Shown here piece after piece: positions 24,664 to 36,167 of a stretch of 64,000 bases of DNA. The translations under genes were made by a program, and so were the position numbers. Positions within the stretch are counted from its first letter, which is position 1, and every line of letters begins with the position of its first letter. Origin of the DNA: Rhizopus arrhizus (lineage: Eukaryota; Mucoromycota; Mucoromycetes; Mucorales; Rhizopodaceae); the NCBI GenBank assembly GCA_024220505.1, contig JAKZZE010000009.1, positions 568,001 to 632,000 of the forward strand. Reading direction: 5' to 3'. Below the pieces are notes generated by a model, which searched no databases, had not been told where the DNA came from, and worked only from the letters and a program-made list of their open reading frames with translations.

Positions 24664-26778
24664 AAGTGAAAGAAATTCATAATCAAGGCTTTTTCCATTC
24701 GTATTCCTCATCAAATACTTAAAGTCATACTTTCATGGGAAAAGACGCACCGACAAACAAAAATGATCTTTTCTTTGAATCTTTCAACTTCATTTATTAA
24801 ACAAATAATTTGATGTACAGCATTGGACAAAAAAGAAAGTATTTGAGTTAGTATTTTGCAATCAATACAAATGTAGATTTTCTGTTGAACTATGTATCAA
24901 CTAAACTAGAAAGGAACATTAGGCACCTTTCTGCCTAAAGATCAGGCTCGATCTGTGTCAAAGGTAAAGTTACTCTATATTAACATCTTTATCGCCATCT
25001 AAGCTAGAGCAATCTCTTGGAGACAGTCCAGATATTTAGAATGATCTGTGTTCTCTATATTCAATGTAAAGCATTAAATATATCCATCAAGCTAGATTAA
25101 TTTTATTTTGAATAGTAATAAACACTGATGTGAATCTTTCATCATTTTCAGTTTGCGAGGCATATACAATAAATACACATTCAGCATCAAGTCTGTTCAG
25201 TTTGGGCTATAGTACGAACGTTGGCTGAAACATTTAAAAATAGCATGTTTTTATGTGAAAAATAAAGCATAGATACCAAAGATTGAACAATTGGACTTGT
25301 GGTTATTGAATCATCACTTGGTAGCTCTGTATCTGGCTTTCAATTCAAAAATAGAATGAAAGCATCCCAAACCCTCACTTGTAATCAAATGGGTTTGATG
25401 ATTAAATTTTATTATCTGAATGCGATCACGAGATTTTATTTAAAAATGAGGCTGGGAAGACATGCCTGGTGGGAGGGGAAAAGGGCGTTTCCTATTTTGG
25501 TAATTTCTGAAAAATAAGATGCAACACGGATACCGACGTCGTTTGGTGTTTATTGAGCTCATCGAATGATTGATATTGAATCATGGATGCATGCTGTGAG
25601 TAAAGAATTGGTCTAAAGTACTATTATAAAGCAAACAAAATTTTTGGGCAAATTGTTTTTAAGAAATGAGCAAACTAATTTCTGAATTGTAAGTTGGTCC
25701 CTTTGAGCGTGCAGTTAAACGACACAAGTTCACCTGGGCCAGATCAACAAGAATAAAGTAATATTAAAAGAGCCCCTTGAGATCAAATGTAAAGCAAAAA
25801 GATGGGGCAAGACAAGAGAAGAGTACAAAACTATGCACCTTTAGTGGGTTATGAGCCTATATGGCTCGGATGTATTTCAAAAGTAATGATCTTTGCTCAC
25901 AGTGGTTTTTATGGTCTAAATACTCCTTCTTGACTTGTGAGGCTACAACATGCCTGTCTGAATAATAGATATCGAGGATATAGATATTATAGTTTACGAA
26001 ATCGAGTGTGTGGGTTTGTTTGATTGGAAGACGAGCCTTGGTAGGTAGATGGATAGATTGAATCCCCTTGATTTTCAGATGATGACTGAAAGCACAAGCT
26101 GCTGTTGACATTTAATTGTGTTTTACTGTAGGGTTTACTTCAATTTATCAGGCTTTTGTGACTGGAGCCAGGAGACTAGCTACCTCATATATATTCTTAG
26201 AACAGTATATCTCAAAAGGCGGCTTTAAATAACTTATTGCGTACAATGAAAGATCTGCTGGGGAGATCCTGTTTGGTAGATCTACGGCAGTTTAGGTGAT
26301 CTATGTGTTGATAGGAGGGACACGAAAAGTGCTTGCGGTTACGATCGAATAACTCATTAAGTTCGACTAACTCTTATGGATTAAGAAAAGTTAAAGTTGG
26401 TTCTACTGCTCTACCAGATTTTTTTATTCGTATTAAGAAGAGAGAGAGAGGGGGGGGGTTAATTGTAGTCGTTTATTTATCAAACTGTTTGTGATAGTCC
26501 TGTTTAAAGCCATTTGATCATATTCCAAATAAGGCAAGTAAAAGAAAGCGGAAAAAGAGTTTGCGTGAATTAATCTTGAAAAAAAAAAAATAAGCGAATC
26601 AATCTTCGTAAATTGAGTAAAAATTTATTGCAAATGAGCAAACTATTTCGAAAAAAAATAATATTAGCCAATTAAAATGAAGAAAAACACAGTCGCTTCG
26701 TTTAGATGTGACACCTTTACCGGTTTAGGTTCGTGGGTTCTTCTTTTTTTCCCTTTTTCTTACTTTTTTTATATAAAA
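24571..26778. other. Intergenic stretch, no supported gene
   Basis: Contains the 31-A homopolymer at 24632-24662 and a short GA/G-rich microsatellite at about 26439-26458. The minus-strand ORF at 25857-26111 (84 codons) has no recognisable motif. The right end must hold the promoter of the SANT-like gene. Confidence 0.5.
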
Positions 26779-28122
26779 ATGTCCCAGCAGCAACGTACGT
26801 TCGTTTTTCGTAACTCGTTTGCGTCTGGAGAATTACAGGATATTAAAGGATCATCTCGTGATAATACTCCTCCACTGACCTCAACCATGGATGCTTCTGC
26901 TGCTAGCAGTAGGAGTCCAGTTGTCCATGCTCCAACGACTGCAGTAGGTCCAAACGACGCAGTAGCAAACCAGCATGCATCAACTCCTGGTCCTGGTAAT
27001 GCCGTCTCTAGTGAAAGTTCAGATGTCAATGTGTTAATTCAGCAAGCTCTTCTTCACCAAAACAGAGAAAGCACTCAAGTCACTTTTACCACTCCAACAA
27101 ACAGAGCTATGATTGCTCATCCTCACTGGACAGTTGCAGAAACAAAGTCTTTAATTGAAGCAGTGACTAGGTATTATGGTCGCATGTCACAGGCAAAAAC
27201 AAACAATATGCTTGGGAACGTATGGGAAGATATATTATATGATTTCAATCTAGCGAAACCCTATCGACGAAGTCGAAGAGCATGTCAAGATAAATGGCAT
27301 CAACTTGTTAAGCAATACAAAGACACGATTGAATCAGTTAGAAGAGATAATGTGCAAGCAGAAAATGTATTTACATATTATCAAGATATGCATAGACTGT
27401 TGGGCAGGGATAACGCTTCCGAACAGCAAACTCACTATAATTCTTTTCAAGTGGATCAGTCTGCAGTCACACATGAACCATCAAGAGCGCAACCACAACA
27501 GTTCCATCAAGAGCAAACACCACAACGGGTACAGCAGCAAACACAGGTATCACAGACTCAGCAACAAGTGCAAACACCACAAGTGGTTCAGGCTGCTCAG
27601 CCGCTTCAGTGCCAACAGCAGGTTCAACCACCACCAGTTCAACAGCAAACACAACCACCACAACTTCAGCAACCGGTCCAGCCGCCTCAGTTGATGCAAC
27701 AACCCTATTCACCCCATGCTGTGCAGCCCAATGGACAGCCCAATCAACCCAATCAATACCAACCACAAATCCAATCACCACAGACACCATTGATACAGCC
27801 AACTGTTCAACCACAACAGCAAAAGAGAGCAGGGAATAATACAACCACACATGAAGAACCCGAACAACAAAAGACGATCGTCAGTCGACAAGCCGCTGAA
27901 GTTGGGGAAGTACGACCTGTTGCGGAATCATCCCAGTATAAGAGAAGGCGTACGACAGAAGAACTTTTGGAGATGATTTTATTAAAGCAAGAAGAAATGA
28001 TTAGTGTGGTAAGAGAGCGTACGGAACTTGAAAGACAAGCTCAATATCGAAATCGAGAGCAACATCAAGAGCTGATGGGACTCATTTCTCACTTGATTGA
28101 TAAAACCTCAAAGAACTTGTAA
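26779..28122 (+). CDS. Myb/SANT-like DNA-binding protein with Gln-rich region
   Basis: Single-exon gene of 447 aa. Residues about 114-205 form a Myb/SANT-like trihelix domain: HWTVAETKSLIEAVTRYYG, then WEDILYDF and RACQDKWHQLVKQYKD, with the spaced Trp residues of this fold. A long Gln/Pro-rich stretch follows (about 215-370), typical of an activation or interaction region. The end has a basic patch (KRRRTTEE) and a helical segment (MISVVRERTELERQ) that may be a coiled coil. Start chosen at 26779 (ATGTCCCAGCAG); the in-frame codon at 26677 would add a hydrophobic leader unlike a nuclear protein. Probably a transcription factor; its targets are unknown. The antisense ORFs are shadows of the CAA/CAG repeats. 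Confidence 0.8.
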   Translation: MSQQQRTFVFRNSFASGELQDIKGSSRDNTPPLTSTMDASAASSRSPVVHAPTTAVGPNDAVANQHASTPGPGNAVSSESSDVNVLIQQALLHQNRESTQVTFTTPTNRAMIAHPHWTVAETKSLIEAVTRYYGRMSQAKTNNMLGNVWEDILYDFNLAKPYRRSRRACQDKWHQLVKQYKDTIESVRRDNVQAENVFTYYQDMHRLLGRDNASEQQTHYNSFQVDQSAVTHEPSRAQPQQFHQEQTPQRVQQQTQVSQTQQQVQTPQVVQAAQPLQCQQQVQPPPVQQQTQPPQLQQPVQPPQLMQQPYSPHAVQPNGQPNQPNQYQPQIQSPQTPLIQPTVQPQQQKRAGNNTTTHEEPEQQKTIVSRQAAEVGEVRPVAESSQYKRRRTTEELLEMILLKQEEMISVVRERTELERQAQYRNREQHQELMGLISHLIDKTSKNL

Positions 28123-28428
28123 ATAAAGTTCCTTCCGATTGAATCTAATTGTTTGTGTACTTGTTTATTTTTGAAGCCACCTTACGAGTTTCATAAAGTT
28201 ATTCTTTCACTGTCAATTGCATATAAAAATGATTTATACCATTTATATTCCATGGAATCATCCCTTTCCGCGGAAGTCTAGCCAGATTCCCAATAATGAA
28301 GGAGAGTGAGACTCGTTTTATAAAAAAAAAAAAAAAAAAAAAGCGGGAAAGACATTACATCACACTAAACCAAATTTGTGTGAAATAATCTCACGGGGGT
28401 GTGAAATGGTATAAATATCGGTCAAAAC
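28123..28428. other. Intergenic region upstream of the small TATA-driven gene
   Basis: Holds a run of about 20 A (28322-28341) and the promoter of the small gene at 28462. Confidence 0.5.
28410..28417 (+). promoter_or_regulatory. TATA box of the small gene at 28462
   Basis: TATAAATA lies 45-52 bp before the ATG at 28462. That leaves room for a transcription start about 30 bp downstream of the box and a short leader. It also argues against the in-frame ATG at 28429, which would lie upstream of the likely transcript start. Confidence 0.5.
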
Positions 28429-28461
28429 ATGGTTTACTCTGCTTTTTCTTCACTATACACA

Positions 28462-28743
28462 ATGGATCCTGGCTACAAACTTCTTCAACATATCAAGACT
28501 GTTCCCAATTTAATTAATGAAGACCCAAGTATAACTACTCCCAAGAATTCAAGTTTTATGGATATGCCTTGGTCTGAATTCTCTCAATTGTTAAAGCGTC
28601 GTACCTCTTCTTCTTCTGATTCATCGTCAAGTACAACTACTGATAACTTGAATCAAGACATTGGCTCAGTGGAAAACTTTTCTCTCGGTAACTGGGACTC
28701 TATGACGGGTTATCAAGATGAAGCACATAGACCTACTTTATAA
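28462..28743 (+). CDS. Small Ser-rich protein, unrecognised
   Basis: A 93-aa ORF (an in-frame ATG at 28429 would give 104 aa). It has a polar composition with a Ser/Thr run at about residues 49-60 (SSSSDSSSSTTTD), aromatic short motifs (MPWSEFSQLL, LGNWDSMTGY) and no signal peptide, membrane segment or cysteine pattern. Support for a real gene comes from a good TATA box 45-52 bp upstream and AT-rich sequence with AATAAA-like signals just downstream (tgaataaataaaaaac). I do not recognise the family. The protein is probably disordered. Confidence 0.5.
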   Translation: MDPGYKLLQHIKTVPNLINEDPSITTPKNSSFMDMPWSEFSQLLKRRTSSSSDSSSSTTTDNLNQDIGSVENFSLGNWDSMTGYQDEAHRPTL

Positions 28744-30290
28744 ATCAGAAGAACCTCTCTCTCTTTACATGCATCTCACAAATCGCTGTTCATTTTTCTC
28801 TTTTTGCATATAAATGAATAAATAAAAAACTCATACACACATCATCATTCTCTGGAGTTCACTCCTTTTTTTTGTTACACAGCCATGTATGTCCTTTGGG
28901 TCTCATAAGGTTATTATTCGTTTCAATACTTTTGATAGACAGTGGATGTCGTATTGAGGAATAAATAATTATCCATGAAATCATTAAAGCGTTTATTAGA
29001 GAGAATTCAAGGAAAAAAAATAGAACAACAAATTTCAAACAGTGCTTTTGATTGGTTAATAAATCAATTCGAGTCAGGTCATGATGCTAATTTCAATCCA
29101 TTCAAATCATCATGAATTGATTCAAAGATCAGCTCAGGGAACAGTGATCTTAAACAGGTGACTGGTTCTAAGACTATAAAAAACAAAGCCCTCTTGTTCA
29201 ATTCGATTCATCAAGGCACTAAATTAGTTTGACAAGTTTTGCCAAGCAAAGTGACCACAAGGTGTGCTCTGAGGGAAATACGTCAGCGATTGATTTTATG
29301 CCCCAACAGCATAATACTCTCAAATACATTCAATGTCCGATCAACTTCTTTTATGAACCCAAAGAATAACACAAAGTAGAACCCCCCAAAGGATCTGGAA
29401 TAAAAAAAAAAAGGGCGGATGGAAATGATTCAGTGATGGTTGTTGAATAAAATAGCGCATGAGGTTATTTTATTGGTTAAAAACGCAATTCTATTAAAAC
29501 AGTGTAAAATGAGATAAAAGCGGCGACAAGTCTCAATTGTTTGCTGTGCGGATTTATCCTTTTATAGTTACTAAACCCATCATGAACATGAGGGTTTATG
29601 TTTTTTTTTTTTTTTTTTCATTTGTGATATTTATTATGAAATGCTTACATATTGTATTTAATTTATCCAGTTTACTATTTATAAGCGTACCCTAGACAGC
29701 ATGATGACTTGAAATAGTAATCGTCTATTTATGCAACATAATTGAGATGTTTGTGTTTATGATTTTAAGCTGTATCCTATCATATCCCCCCTCTTTTGTC
29801 AGTAGGATAAATGCAGTCATCACGATTTATAAAGTAATCCTTTCAACTGTAGATCCAATTGATTTTCAGCATAATCCATGCACAACGAAAGAGCAAGTTG
29901 TATATTATTATTTCAATCAACAAACTGAAAAATGTTTAAATTCCTTTCATTATTTTATATCGTAAAGAAAACATTTAGTTGTATTTATTCTTTACATCAT
30001 TTACAATTGAAGGAAGGGGGGAATAAGGAGGGGAATGAAGGATAGGAATGTGATAAAGGATGCAAATGATACTTTTTTGTTAAATAGATTGAAATAAAAG
30101 CCTATATCAACCCCATGTTTTGTTTTCTTGTCATCTTAGTCAACCTGTTTCAAAATGAATGTTTTTAAAGTGTTGTGATGAAAATCGAGTGAATTCTATT
30201 TGTGATATAAATTAAAAAACTTTTTTTTTATTTAATGAGTTAAAAAATATGATACACTATTTACAAAAGAAGATGAAAAAAAACTAGTTT
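28744..30290. other. Intergenic stretch, no supported gene
   Basis: AT-rich DNA with a T homopolymer near 29601-29618. The short ORF at 29747-29965 shows no motif. The right part is the 3' flank of the kinase gene. Confidence 0.5.
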
Positions 30291-31379
30291 TTAAACATGT
30301 TTTAAATGACGATGATCTCTGTTGTTGATATCCACACCTTTGTTACATATTAAAATTGATTTCACCCAATCATGTTCTAATATTTCATCAGCTGTCGGTC
30401 TCTCATAAGGATCAGGGTGAAGCATTTTATAAAGCAAATCACGTATGGGTTCATCAAAGCTTTTGAAGTTTGGATAGGTCCTTGTTGGATGATGACGCAG
30501 ATAACAACGAAATTCACGATCAGAATTTTTATCAGCACGCGTCCAAGCATGTCCACCTTTCCAAATCGAATAAAGTACGATACCAGCAGACCAGACATCA
30601 GCCAGTGAACCCCAATAGTCATTCCCTTTTTCAAATGCTTCTGGTGCAATGTAAGGTTCAGATCCAACCAACCCATGACATTTGTGACACTTTTGTTCCC
30701 AAGCACATCGGAAAACGTCCGAAACACCAAAATCAGTTATCTTTAGTGTTCCATCCAGAGTCAGTAGTAAGTTTTCAGGCTTGAGATCACGATGAGCCAC
30801 ACCAACTGAGTGAAGATAAGAAATACCTTTCATCATCTGCTTAAAGCAACATCCTCTTTCAATGTCAGTCATATGACCAGATATAATCACAGAGAACAGA
30901 TCACCACCAGGGCAATATTCCATCACAGTACAATACCTCGTTTGATCATCCAAGACAAGATCGATTGTTTCAATCACATTTTGATGATGAAAAGTGGATG
31001 AAATACAAAATTCACTTGTCAACTTCTTCATGTATTCTTTTTCACTTTCTGATTTGTTTCTCTTTCGAAATTGTTTTATTGCATAAAGCTTATATTGTTG
31101 TGAATCATAAGGCATCCTTTTACTTTTACAAACTGAAATAATCGCAGTAGATCCTTTACCAAGCCTTTTATAACATTCACCGTATTCTTTTAAATTCGTC
31201 GTATTCATCTTCATCTTCGTACTCGATCCTACCACACTACTCGAACATGAATTCATTCCACCTGATTGTTCTCTTTGTGATTCTATCGAATTCCTTCGAC
31301 TACTCTGTCTACTACTCTGTTCACTTTTCAATCCTCCCTGTTGTGATCTATAATTGAATAATGAAGCCAAGTTTACCAT
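30291..31379 (-). CDS. Ser/Thr protein kinase, fungal HAL4/SAT4-NPR1 type
   Basis: Single exon, 362 aa. After a Ser/Gln-rich leader (about 60 residues, with several RxxS-like sites) comes a full kinase domain. It has a glycine loop (LGKGSTAIISV), catalytic Lys in YAIKQFRK, HRDLKPENLLLT with the catalytic Asp, DFGVSDVFR for metal binding, and VGSEPYIAPE. The VFRCAWEQ segment with two nearby Cys, the SEPYIAPE motif and the WxxGHAW insert are features of the fungal-specific HAL/SAT4/NPR1 group, which regulates plasma-membrane transporters (K+ and amino-acid uptake in yeast). The domain ends with ERPTADEILEHDWV. The N-terminal regulatory region is short compared with yeast relatives. The substrate is not shown by the sequence. 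Confidence 0.88.
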   Translation of the reverse strand: MVNLASLFNYRSQQGGLKSEQSSRQSSRRNSIESQREQSGGMNSCSSSVVGSSTKMKMNTTNLKEYGECYKRLGKGSTAIISVCKSKRMPYDSQQYKLYAIKQFRKRNKSESEKEYMKKLTSEFCISSTFHHQNVIETIDLVLDDQTRYCTVMEYCPGGDLFSVIISGHMTDIERGCCFKQMMKGISYLHSVGVAHRDLKPENLLLTLDGTLKITDFGVSDVFRCAWEQKCHKCHGLVGSEPYIAPEAFEKGNDYWGSLADVWSAGIVLYSIWKGGHAWTRADKNSDREFRCYLRHHPTRTYPNFKSFDEPIRDLLYKMLHPDPYERPTADEILEHDWVKSILICNKGVDINNRDHRHLKHV

Positions 31380-32260
31380 CTTGTATGATTGAATAATAAA
31401 AAAAAAGAATCAAGAGCCTTCAAAAAAAAAAAAAGAAGGTATGGATGAAAGATCAAAAAAAAATTTTTTTTTTTTTTTTGGCTTTCTTTTTTCCATAAAA
31501 AGATTATTTATGATCGGAGACGACGTTTTATAAACCCAATCTATTAAAGTTTCATTCACTCTATTTATCACCCGAGATTTAAAGTGTAAAGAAAAAAAAG
31601 CATCCAATTCTATTCTTCATCTTTACTCCAAAAAGCTTTATCTTTTTTCTTTATCCAATCCGTTCTATTTCTTCTTGTCTAAAGTTTAAAAAGCATATCG
31701 GGAATTCATTACCAGCAGAAAGGCATTTTTTTTTTTTTTTTTTAAAAAAAAAAGTCAAAGCTGTAAAACGACGGCGCTTCTTACCGGATAGCCTAGAGGC
31801 TGCATTTAATCTTTTGTTTTTAATCCACATTTGGTTCGTTTGGGTTTGCTTATTTTAGTTTTTGAATGGATTGTTGAATATCTCTTTTGAAAACGATTGT
31901 GTTTACATACAACACTAAAGATATTAAATGAAATAATGTATGATCTTTACTTTTTTTATTCAAATCTATATTCTGATTGATATCGTACAAATGACCCTAT
32001 TCATATGAATAGATCATACAAATCATAAAGAGCGCAACTATCATCATTTCAACTATAAAAAATAGGAATTGTCTGTATTCATTGATCAAAAAGAAAAAGA
32101 AAACCCAGTTTATAGTACAACACAGAATGTTTTCCTCTTCAATCATCACACAACATTCTCAGATGTTCAGTTTTAAAATTATGTTTTTTTTTTTTTTTTA
32201 TTGTCTAAATACAGGTCAAGAAATAAAAAAAAAAAGGATGTGCTTGGAAATTTAATAAAT
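31380..32260. other. Intergenic: kinase promoter and RPL9 3' flank
   Basis: Holds the kinase promoter region with A/T homopolymers (about 31459-31480, 31727-31752 and 32186-32199). No gene is supported. Confidence 0.5.
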
Positions 32261-32821
32261 TTAAGCTTCCAAAACGTTACGTTCAGAGACATAGATACCG
32301 TCCAAGAACTTACGGATATCCTTGTTCTTGACGAGACAAGATTGTTGGATATCAGCAGCAGATTGAGAGACGGCTTCCAAAGAGTTACCAGTCAAAAGAA
32401 GTTCATCCTTTTGAGCCTTAGAGGCTTCAACCTTAACACCTTCACGCATGGTGACGTTGAAAACAACCTTTTGACCCAAGAAGTTACGGATTTCGACAGC
32501 GTTTCCTTGATCGTTGATGATGACGTTGATGGGAAAGTGAGCATAGACGTAACGCATCTTGTATTGGAAACCCTTGGTGACACCAACAATCATGTTGTTA
32601 ATCAAAGAGCGGACAGTACGGATACAGGCAACGTGCTTACGGAGACCGTGGTGGACAACGAAGCGGATCTTCTTGCCAACAACGGTGATTTCAATAGCCA
32701 AGTGACGCAAGTTCTTGGTGAGAACACCACGGGGACCTTCAACAGTGATTTGACGGGACTTGATGTTAACCTTGACACCTTCGGGGATCTCGAGTTCGTC
32801 TTGCTTGTAAATGTCCTTCAT
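32261..32821 (-). CDS. RPL9: 60S ribosomal protein L9 (uL6)
   Basis: Uninterrupted ORF of 186 aa, close to yeast Rpl9 (191 aa). Conserved family blocks are clear: [53 protein letters not shown] and the terminal [15 protein letters not shown]. The protein sits in the large ribosomal subunit near the factor-binding region. Codon choice is visibly richer in G/C-ending codons than in neighbouring genes, as expected for strong expression. No intron is needed in the coding part; a 5' leader intron cannot be excluded. The long open frame on the opposite strand (32201-32827) is a shadow of the biased codons. Confidence 0.97.
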   Translation of the reverse strand: MKDIYKQDELEIPEGVKVNIKSRQITVEGPRGVLTKNLRHLAIEITVVGKKIRFVVHHGLRKHVACIRTVRSLINNMIVGVTKGFQYKMRYVYAHFPINVIINDQGNAVEIRNFLGQKVVFNVTMREGVKVEASKAQKDELLLTGNSLEAVSQSAADIQQSCLVKNKDIRKFLDGIYVSERNVLEA

Positions 32822-33600
32822 TGCTAATTAATATAAATCCCTAAGTAATCTGTTAGTTTCCTTGTCTTTTCTATATTTGGTGAGTTTCAGAGGCTGTTTG
32901 GATCGTGTCAAGTGAATGGTGTTCATTGGAATACAAGATATACTCTCTTTTTCGAATCAAAAAAAGACATGATTTCATCCATCCATCAATTATAATGAAT
33001 CCATCCAGTGAACACGTCTAATGCAGCTGAACATCATTGCAACATACCAAATGGTTTTGTGAAGGGGGAAGAGGAGGAATACAATCTTGCCTGTGTTTTG
33101 TTACTTTACTATTGTTCTTCATACCCACTCCTCCGTTCCTGTATTGCCGAATTGTGGCTTAAAATCCGGTCCGAACAGATCTTGTTACTCTAGCTCTTTT
33201 ACCTCCTCTGTTTTATTGGGAAAGTGTGTGTGTGTGTGTGTATTGCGAATAGTCAGTGTGAAGAAATCATTTTTAAAAAAGGTAACCTATTTTAGTATAG
33301 CTTTCTCTACACTTTTCAGGTATTACTGCTCAAAATCAACATGCCAAGGGATCTAGAATCTCGATCAACTCCGCATATCTTGAACGCTTCTTGAATCTTT
33401 CACCTTCTCTCCTCATCCCCCGCTCTTTTTCTCTCTCTCTCTCTTTTTTTCGTACAACGTACTTTTGTCATACAAATTCATTGTTGTCATGGTACACAAA
33501 TAGATAAAAGAATGAATTGTACCACCTATTTGTACACTGACCTTTTTTCATAAAGCGTTCTTGTTGCTGGGGAAACAATAAACCAAGATGGCAAGGGGAG
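32822..33600. other. Divergent promoter region, RPL9 and KCH1-like
   Basis: Intergenic, with a GT microsatellite (33224-33241) and a CT-rich tract (about 33424-33449). The two genes point away from each other, so both promoters are here. Confidence 0.5.
33224..33241. repeat. GT dinucleotide microsatellite
   Basis: About nine GT units in a row in the RPL9/KCH1 intergenic region. Confidence 0.85.
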
Positions 33601-34644
33601 ATGGTCTCTGATCACAGATTTGATCATATAAACTTGGATGATTTTCACAATACATCACTAACTATACGATTCAAATATCTGTTCTTGTTTATTAGTGTTT
33701 TTAAATCATTTGCTGTATATATTGCTGATTTATGGACAGCAGGTAAAGCCTTTTTTTTTTTTTAAAGAAAAGAGGAAAAACATTTATCTACTAAACAATT
33801 TTTTTTTAAAACAGTATCTCTTTTGGTGATTGGACAAACGACCGTGACACCTGCGATCCCAACGGATGTCTCAAAATGGATCTTCTTTGGGTGTATCATT
33901 GTCTCTTTTCTCTTACTTTTTTGGGATATGATCAAGGCTCGTCGTATTTTAAAGACAAAAGATATATCTTATAACTTTACTTGCGGTATTGCCAATACTT
34001 ATCTGTCCATCAAAGACTATCGCTGCTATTGTCTTTTCCAATCAATTGAAAGGGGTATCGAGAGCTATGCATTCTTTGTTTTTACTACACTCAGAGGATG
34101 GAAGCGCTTGCTGTTGGCAGAGGCACCTCGTCAAGTCATCAACATTGTCACCCTGGAGGCCTTGGTACCTGAGTGGTTCAAGATTCACAATGGTGAACTG
34201 ACAATAAATAACCAGGCTCTCGGTGACAGTTGGACACAGCAGATCCTGACGGGCACCATGGCCTTCTCGACCATTATTTTTGCCATGTCCTTTATTCTTG
34301 TTTGTGCGGCTGCTGTCCTTTATGTTCCTTTGATTTGCCACATTCGAGGAAATTTGAAGGAATATGTTTGCCATAAGGCTGATAAACGAATTGATGATAT
34401 ATTACATAAGCAACGCATGAAGGTGTTGTATAGAAAAGGACCCCAAGCGAATCCATTAGATGAAACATCTTCTACATTGGTTTATTCTTTAGAGAAAGGC
34501 TATATGAATGATGGCGCTAGTGATCAACATCTCTTGAGCAAGGACTACAATGACTATTATTATCCAAAGCCTTTATACTCTTATCAGCAGCGTCCTCTGT
34601 CTCGTCAAACGTATACACCTCAACTCTCACAAAATTTGTCATAG
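33601..34644 (+). CDS. Kch1/Prm6-type plasma-membrane potassium transporter
   Basis: Two exons, 33601-33742 and 33815-34644, 323 aa. Hydrophobic segments occur at about residues 26-46 (FLFISVFKSFAVYIADLW), 66-84 (WIFFGCIIVSFLLLFWDM), about 115-125 and 190-213 (FSTIIFAMSFILVCAAAVLY). Fungal KCH family blocks are visible: a KARRI segment after the second membrane span, DYRCYCLF, YAFFVFTTLRGWKRLLLAEAP, and YVPLICHIRGNLKEYVCHK after the last span. Yeast Kch1 and Prm6 allow low-affinity K+ influx and help activate Ca2+ uptake during pheromone response. The C-terminal tail is hydrophilic and Tyr-rich. Start chosen at 33601 because it opens a conserved-looking N-terminus and splices in phase. Confidence 0.85.
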
Positions 34645-36167
34645 CTTCGTCCTTTGTCTTTTATAAGATTATTGTATATATCATCAACCCCAATAAAGCA
34701 TAAGTTTACTTTTGAAAAAGAATTATATTTTGATTTAGTCTTGAAACAACTGTAGATTACATTCATTTTCTACCACAAAATAAGTTGTGTATTCCCTTTT
34801 TACACCAGTGAAAGAAAAAGAAAAAACTAAAACCAAATTTATTCAGTAACCATCATTTGGACAGTCCTGTTCCTTCATTTCCCATGTCAACAAGGTTCTT
34901 TTTTAAAAAATAGGCTTGAATGATATGCGTTGTAGTAAAAGTCAAAGATCAGCAGAATGTTGATGGTGTTTAAAATTGAGTTTTTATATCAGACAACGCA
35001 TTTGTTTATTTGCTTCTTTTGTTGTTGTTTTTATAAACATATAAGCTGTTGATTACATGATGATCGATAAAAATAAGAGTATGGAGTATTGAATAAGAAT
35101 ATCTTTTATAACAAAAAAAAAAAAAAAAAAGGGCTCAGGGGATTTAAAGTGTAGTGGTAAATTGATGTAAATTGGTTTGTTTATATAAAGGATAAAACTA
35201 AAATGACTTTGACGTGATACACGACTTTCTCTTATTCCTAAAAGAAGGAGATGAACCGAAGTTCAATATAAAAGAACTCCTTGACTCATTTTAATCAAAA
35301 GTCAATATATGCTTAACCAAGGGACTATTAAAACTTATATAATAAGGAGCAGTTACACAGCCCACACAAACGCACATACGGAGAATAGGTTCTTTACCGC
35401 CTACAATCAGCAAAAAGCGTGGTTCTGCTTCTTTCACGTCATTTGGAACCCTTCTTTGTTTGAAATTTAAACCTTACTTTCTTTGTCACAGTAAAACATG
35501 TTCAACTTGCACATTTTCCTTTCATCCTTTATTCTTCTTATTCAATTGATAAATGACTAAAAAGTATTCTGTTTGGTGTACAATGAAGACTAGTTTTGTA
35601 ACACATAAACTGTATTCTATTTCAAATAAAATTTAAAAAAAGATAACAGATAGGATGTGTCAAACAGTAAATGGTTACAAAATATGAAGGAGGAGTTTCC
35701 TTTTTGAACAGTGCTTCTCCCTCGGATCTGCAAAAAATAAAAAAAAAAAAAGAAGGGGAAGGAAAAGGATAAGATGATGAAATAGACAAAATGAATTGTA
35801 CTGGCAAGCAATCAAAACCAAACAGAGTGTTTTAGGGTGGATATCAATACAAAAAGACTTTTTTTTAAATATGACTGTGTATGAAAAAGTAAAGCATTTA
35901 AACCAAACTTTTGTGGAAAAAAAAAAAAATGATCCTGATTACTGGTATGAATTCCCATTTTTAAATAAAACAAAAAAGACTGTAATCCTTTACTCTCCCT
36001 TTAATCATCAAACTCGGTCACAGTCTGAAGGTTTGATGGCCTTTCCCTCCTCCCCCCTTCCGTTCTTTTCCCCCCTTTTTCTTAAATAAATATTTTTTTT
36101 TTCTATTTTTTTTCCCTTTTTTTTTTTTTTTATTTTTATTTATTTATTTATTTTATAAAAAGATTAA
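34645..36167. other. Intergenic stretch, no supported gene
   Basis: AT-rich with A/T homopolymers (about 35114-35131 and 36084-36150). A short ORF from 35796 to 36089 lacks any motif and runs into T/C-rich sequence. The right end is the promoter of the SWIB gene. Confidence 0.5.

Noticed and set aside
25857..26111. 84-codon minus-strand ORF (starts MSTAACAFSHHLKIKG)
   Set aside because: Composition is plausible, but there is no recognisable domain, promoter or flanking exon. It was kept out for lack of support.
27467..27850. Val/Ala-rich ORF on the minus strand within the SANT-like gene
   Set aside because: It is the complement of the CAA/CAG/CCA repeats of the Gln-rich region.
32201..32827. 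208-codon ORF on the plus strand opposite RPL9
   Set aside because: It mirrors the biased codons of RPL9 (repeated Val/Asp/Thr/Leu) and has no motif; RPL9 on the other strand is certain.
35796..36089. 97-codon ORF upstream of the SWIB gene
   Set aside because: It runs into T/C-rich sequence and has no motif or splice support.
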